Shown here: positions 59,961 through 64,000 of the stretch, in pieces
Numbering within the stretch: the stretch's first letter is position 1
Layout: each line of letters opens with the position of its first letter
Assembly (NCBI RefSeq): GCF_000524195.1
Contig: NW_020170442.1
Span: forward strand, 310,001-374,000
Direction of reading: 5' to 3'
DNA from: Echinococcus granulosus
Taxonomy: Eukaryota; Platyhelminthes; Cestoda; Cyclophyllidea; Taeniidae
Length of the DNA stretch: 64,000 nt
Program-made: the position numbers and the translations under genes
Notes under the pieces: model-generated
Seen by the model: only the letters and a program-made list of their open reading frames with translations
The model's database searches: none
What the model was told of the DNA's origin: nothing

Positions 59961-62000
59961 ATGCCCTCCATCTTCATCACATCCATTGCCACTTTCACCG
60001 TCACCCTCCTTCTCCTTCATGCTGCCTTCACTGATGCACAGAAGACAAGTGTGGCTTTCGTCATCAACGAGGAGTTACCCATCGGGGAGAGAGTTGGCAG
60101 TCTGACTGAAAAGTTGGCTCTAGATATCACCTCACGTAGCGAAGTGAACTTCGTCCCCCTGATTGATCTTCGGTTGGTGAATTTCAACCGGACCAGCGGT
60201 TTGATTACTGTGAGGCAGCGGATTGATCGAGAGAGTTTGTGCAAGGAGACAGGAGCCTGCTGTCCAGGTCGGAGTGTAATTCCTCCTCCAGTCTCTACAT
60301 TCCATGATGTTCTTTTACCGCACTTGTCCGATGTACAGTACCCTAGGTGTGCCATCAAAATGCTCGTAATGGACCAAAGACCACAGACTCCTTTGTCACA
60401 ACAATCTCAGGAACACCTACTTATTCAGGTGGTTATATATGTTAATGATCTTAATGACAATCCACCGGCCTGGTCACCAGACCGGCTCGAGCTTGAGATA
60501 CCAGAACACACAGTGATTGGACGGAAGTTTCAGCTTCCCGAAGCCGCTGATCCCGATGAGGGACCGGAAAACACTGTCCAGAGTTACCGTCTCATCCCCA
60601 GTGATCCCCATGACCATGAATCAACGGTTCGCGGACTTGCGAGCGACGCTTTTAAACTATCCAGTGAATTGATTGAACGTTCGCCTGGAGCACCATATAA
60701 ATTTGCTCTCGGTCTTAAAGTGGAAGCTGACTTGGATCGGGAAAAGCAGTCAGCGTACTACTTCCTTCTTATCGCTACTGACGGTGGATCTCCTCAACTA
60801 ACTGGCAGTCTAAGTGTGATTATTCGTATCACTGATATCAACGACCAGACGCCGTATTTTCGTCAGACTAACCCTTCAGTAGAGATTCTCGAAAATACTG
60901 CAGTAGGAACACAGATCTACACAGCGGTTGCGATGGATGATGATCCCTCAGACGCTAATCGTCTGGAGTATCGAATGGGTTCAACGGCCTCTGCTGAAGT
61001 TCAGCGTCTCTTCAGCATCGACAGTCGGATAGGCTCTGTAGTAGTTTCGGGTGACATAGACTACGAATCAGCACCGATTTTGCCTAATAGCGATTCAAAG
61101 GATCCCTTATTTTCCGACGACTACGGTTATCTTATTCCAATAGAAGTCACCGATCAAGCTCACATTGCTGAAACAAAGTTGCGTGTTCATGTGCTGAATA
61201 CTAATGACAACCCTCCTACCATTTCCATCCAGTCTCCTCTACAAAGATCCATCTCAAAGGGTGAGTTTTACATTCACGAAGATGCACCTGTGGGGACTCT
61301 TGTGGCTACCATAACCATGTCTGATGCAGATGAAAAGACTGGTTCTGAAAGAGGATTTCCAAATCGAGCCTCCATTCCTTACTGTTCCACCACTAACACC
61401 TTCTTCACAGTCCAACCCCTACACTCAGCAATGCGCAATCTCTTCAAATTGGTTACTTCGAAGCCTCTAGACCACGAAACCAAAAGCACTCATGGAGTCA
61501 TGATCGTTTGTCACGATGCTGGCCAACCAGTCCTCTCTACCAAACAGTATTTAACAGTGCGTCTGGAAGATGTCAATGATTCTCCACCAGTCTTTGAAAA
61601 GGCCGTCTACTATGCCCGTATAAGCGAAGGTCTTCCCGTTCACACACCAATTCTCAAAATTCACGCATCTGACGCTGACAGTGGTGAAGCGGCCGAGGTG
61701 CGTTACCGATTTGTAAGCAGTGGTCGCCAAATGGACTACGACTCGATGGTACTGCTGGATGAAAAATCGGGCCAGATCAGAAGTGGTGCAGTGTTTGACC
61801 GGGAGTCGATAAAATCCATTAACTTCACAGTAGAGGCCGTTGACTGTGCCAGCGGCAATGGGACTTCCTGTGGAGGAAGGGTTAACACCGCTACAACCGA
61901 AGTCATTGTCCTCATTGAGGATATCAACGACTGCCCGCCTGAATTCGAGCATCAGTCCTACGAATTCACCATTGAAGAGGGCCATGTCTCAAAGGTTCCA
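59961..62000 (+). CDS. Protocadherin, N-terminal exon (partial; gene continues past window)
   Basis: The exon gives 680 aa and ends at CCA/GTGAGT in phase 0. I prefer the ATG at 59961 to the in-frame ATG at 59910, because it starts a signal peptide (MPSIFITSIATF, then TLLLLHAAFTDA) and an acceptor-like site precedes it. Five complete cadherin repeats follow, with Ca-binding linkers LNDNPP, INDQTP, TNDNPP, VNDSPP and INDCPP at about residues 164, 293, 414, 538 and 655, and DRE-type motifs IDRESL, DLDRE, LDHE and FDRES. A sixth repeat has just begun (FTIEEGH). The first repeat has the Cys-containing IDRESLCKETGACC insertion typical of protocadherins. The single large exon for the ectodomain also fits that family. 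Role: calcium-dependent cell adhesion and recognition at the plasma membrane. EC3 has DYES instead of DRE, so its calcium site may be weaker. Confidence 0.93.
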
Positions 62001-63487
62001 GTGAGTGGTCGAAATTTTACCCTAACATTTGTCCAATAGTCATCAAATCAAGTTAACTCTGAATTCTCCGACCCTGTTCATGCGTGCAAGTAGATGCTGA
62101 CATCGCAGACAATGTCGCTTGATTAATGTGATGGGAGGTGAAGATGTAGGATGATGGAGTCAGTTGGGAGAGGGGGGAGGGTAAGGTGTGCAGTGGCCTA
62201 GGTGTTTTATTTGGGTGAAGAAGGGCGATGAGAGTGTGTTAGTAGGGGGCCTAAGTGGAACAGACTCCGTGTCTCATTTGCATTCACTTTTGGACATGCT
62301 CGAGCAGAATAATGGCCAGAAATCAGGATGACTGGCTGGAATAGCGTGGCCAAGTCCTGCTCTCACGACATTTTGGCTGCATATCTCCAATTATGCATAT
62401 GTTCATGGTTGTCCTGAATTTGTCTTTTCCACTGTACTGCGTATTCCTTGCCATTCAATGCACTCACTTTTGCATCATGGGCATTCAATGCATAAAAATG
62501 AAGGAAAGTTGGAAACCAAAAAACAGGATAACATGGCATAAGAACACACATTCGGTCCAGTAAAAGACTGCATTAAGCTGTCCGAGACTTCCGTCATCTG
62601 CTGAATAACGCTTTTTTCATGTCCACTACTGTCTGAAGGGAAGTCCCGTTGCTTGCTTGGGCAGTTATTCTCCACTACAGCTGCCCTGTTCTAAATCCTT
62701 GTTACTCTACTTATTGCTTATTCTTTCCGATTGATGAGTTTTGTAGATATTTATGTCCAAGATACATTTAAGTCTTGATCATTTTCCAAATTCCAATTAT
62801 GCTTTTAGTTTATGCCAGTTGGCTCACCCACCAGATTGTCAAAACTAGTAAAAACTTTGATTTACACCAAATGGCATTTTATACTTAATTAAAAGGTAAA
62901 AATTCATGCACCTCGGGTCCAGTCCAAAATTGCTACGCATCGATTGCGATTAGTAGAAAAAAGACGTTGATGGAAGGCTAAGCCTTATGAACGCTCCAAC
63001 GATTTTACGCTGATTTGAATCTCAAATCAATTTCTGCCACAATAATATTCGTTATTGTGATTAAGGACGCGTCGCTAAATTAAAGTAATAAAAGAATCAA
63101 CTCCAGTCAATGGTTTCGACATTTATTGTTCTTCTTTCACTTGAAGGATGAAATAACCAATTATATGGCTCTTGTTAATGGCATGTCATAACAAATCTAT
63201 AAACCAACACACTATTTTTTTGCATAACAAAACCTTGAGTTGCATTGAACAAATTAGCTTCTGAACGGAAGTCCCAATGGTACTTCGGCGAATGCAGAAG
63301 AGACGTGTGTCTACTAGTGTGCTCTAATGAATTGATGTTGATTCGTAAGCTCATCATTGGTTCAGTTTAAATAGTGGTTTTTTCGTTGATATTTCCACAT
63401 ATCTCCTCAAAAAACTAAGTCTTTTGAAATTGGAATAGCGAAGTGCCCGCAGAGATTAAAGGCGAAGAGGAAAACAAATAAGCTCAC
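62001..63487. other. Intron of protocadherin
   Basis: It starts with GTGAGTGG. No further cadherin-coding sequence was seen on the plus strand up to the window end, so the intron is at least 2 kb. Confidence 0.6.
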
Positions 63488-63602
63488 CAATCATCCCTTG
63501 TTTACTGCCGTCTGTCTTGAATGACGCTGTGTAGTAGTCGGCGTAAGTTATGGCCTCCGGCTCAACCTTCATGAGACCGGTTTCAAAGGCGCAGTTGGGC
63601 AT
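63488..63602 (-). CDS. Candidate minus-strand coding exon inside the protocadherin intron
   Basis: From ATG at 63602 the frame reads MPNCAFETGLMKVEPEA, then TYADYYTASFKTDGSK, and ends G/GTGAGC in phase 1. The stretch is clearly GC-richer than its flanks. Frame is open further upstream (to about 63764) through a TG-rich repeat, so it may instead be an internal exon. No family recognised. If real, it is a gene nested in, or overlapping, the protocadherin on the opposite strand. Confidence 0.35.
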
Positions 63603-64000
63603 GAGGGCGATGTGGTGATTAATATGCCATCGTACATACACGCACACACACACTCGACCCACAAATGGAGTTGTTCGCAGGGTCGGAAGGCGGTACTTCA
63701 TGCACACAGCAAGGGATCGCGCCGTAATTGTCAACTCTCTGCAGTGTTGTGTGGTAGGCGCCACTGGCCTTTGGGTGGAGCAAAACTTGCTAAATTAAAC
63801 GAACAATTATAATTCCCCAGCACAAACTGCTGGTTTGAGTTCCTTTTATTGGCTGTCGGTTTGTTTAATTCATTTGCTTTGAAGTAGAAAGTATAAAGGT
63901 CAGCTTTATTGAAGGCCTTATGATGGCTTCTGAAGTTTTACCAAAATACCATGAAGTAGTAGCATTTTCTAAAATTCCTCACCTTGTAGAAGACTCTCAA
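63603..64000. other. Window end; CA-rich microsatellite at about 63634-63655
   Basis: A short CA-rich tract and otherwise unremarkable sequence. Confidence 0.4.

Noticed and set aside
60017..60358. 113-codon minus-strand frame
   Set aside because: Shadow of the protocadherin exon.
1..64000. tRNA, rRNA, spliced-leader gene, CRISPR, bacterial-type operons
   Set aside because: No recognisable structure or sequence was seen on either strand by eye; a covariance-model scan would be decisive for tRNAs and spliced leaders.

Overview
This is eukaryotic DNA, most likely from a parasitic flatworm (tapeworm-like). The evidence is as follows. The genes are broken into many GT-AG exons. Some introns are extremely short (33 and 40 nt inside the dynamin GTPase domain) while others exceed 1 kb. 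The DNA is AT-rich with long empty stretches. The proteins are metazoan (classical dynamin, Pumilio with eight repeats, protocadherin). Species is not determinable from the window alone. No rRNA, tRNA, CRISPR array or intact mobile element was recognised.

Layout. 1-3208: downstream flank of dynamin, nothing firm. 3209-14285 (minus): a complete 16-exon classical dynamin (839 aa by my splice model). 14286-16072: spacer with a possible small minus-strand coding locus. 16073-22727 (minus): Pumilio-family translational repressor, 8 coding exons, about 1224 aa, full PUM-HD at the C-terminal half. 22728-24475: divergent promoter region with a YY1-like AAGATGGCGGC motif. 24476-28591 (plus): RPUSD4-type RNA pseudouridine synthase, 8 exons, 463 aa, followed by a canonical poly(A) signal. 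29422-30365 (plus): small leucine-rich-repeat protein. 30366-59960: a gene-poor stretch of nearly 30 kb holding a decayed Harbinger-like transposase fragment and several isolated exon-like patches: a calmodulin/myosin-light-chain-like first exon at 39.1 kb, a minus-strand three-exon patch at 41.6-42.0 kb, a possible 145-residue five-exon gene at 51.2-52.0 kb, and others. 59961-62000 (plus): a single large exon coding the signal peptide and first five cadherin repeats of a protocadherin; the gene runs out of the window. 63488-63602 (minus): an exon-like patch, possibly a first exon, opposite the protocadherin intron.

The genes do not form a pathway. Dynamin (membrane fission), Pumilio (3' UTR-binding repressor), RPUSD4 (pseudouridylation, mitochondrial in other animals) and protocadherin (adhesion) are independent housekeeping or developmental genes. 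Exon boundaries were placed by hand from conserved protein alignment, GT/AG sites and phase agreement; the three best gene models each sum to a multiple of three with no internal stop. No new biological system was convincingly found; the strongest unexplained signals are the phase-consistent cryptic exon sets in the gene-poor region.
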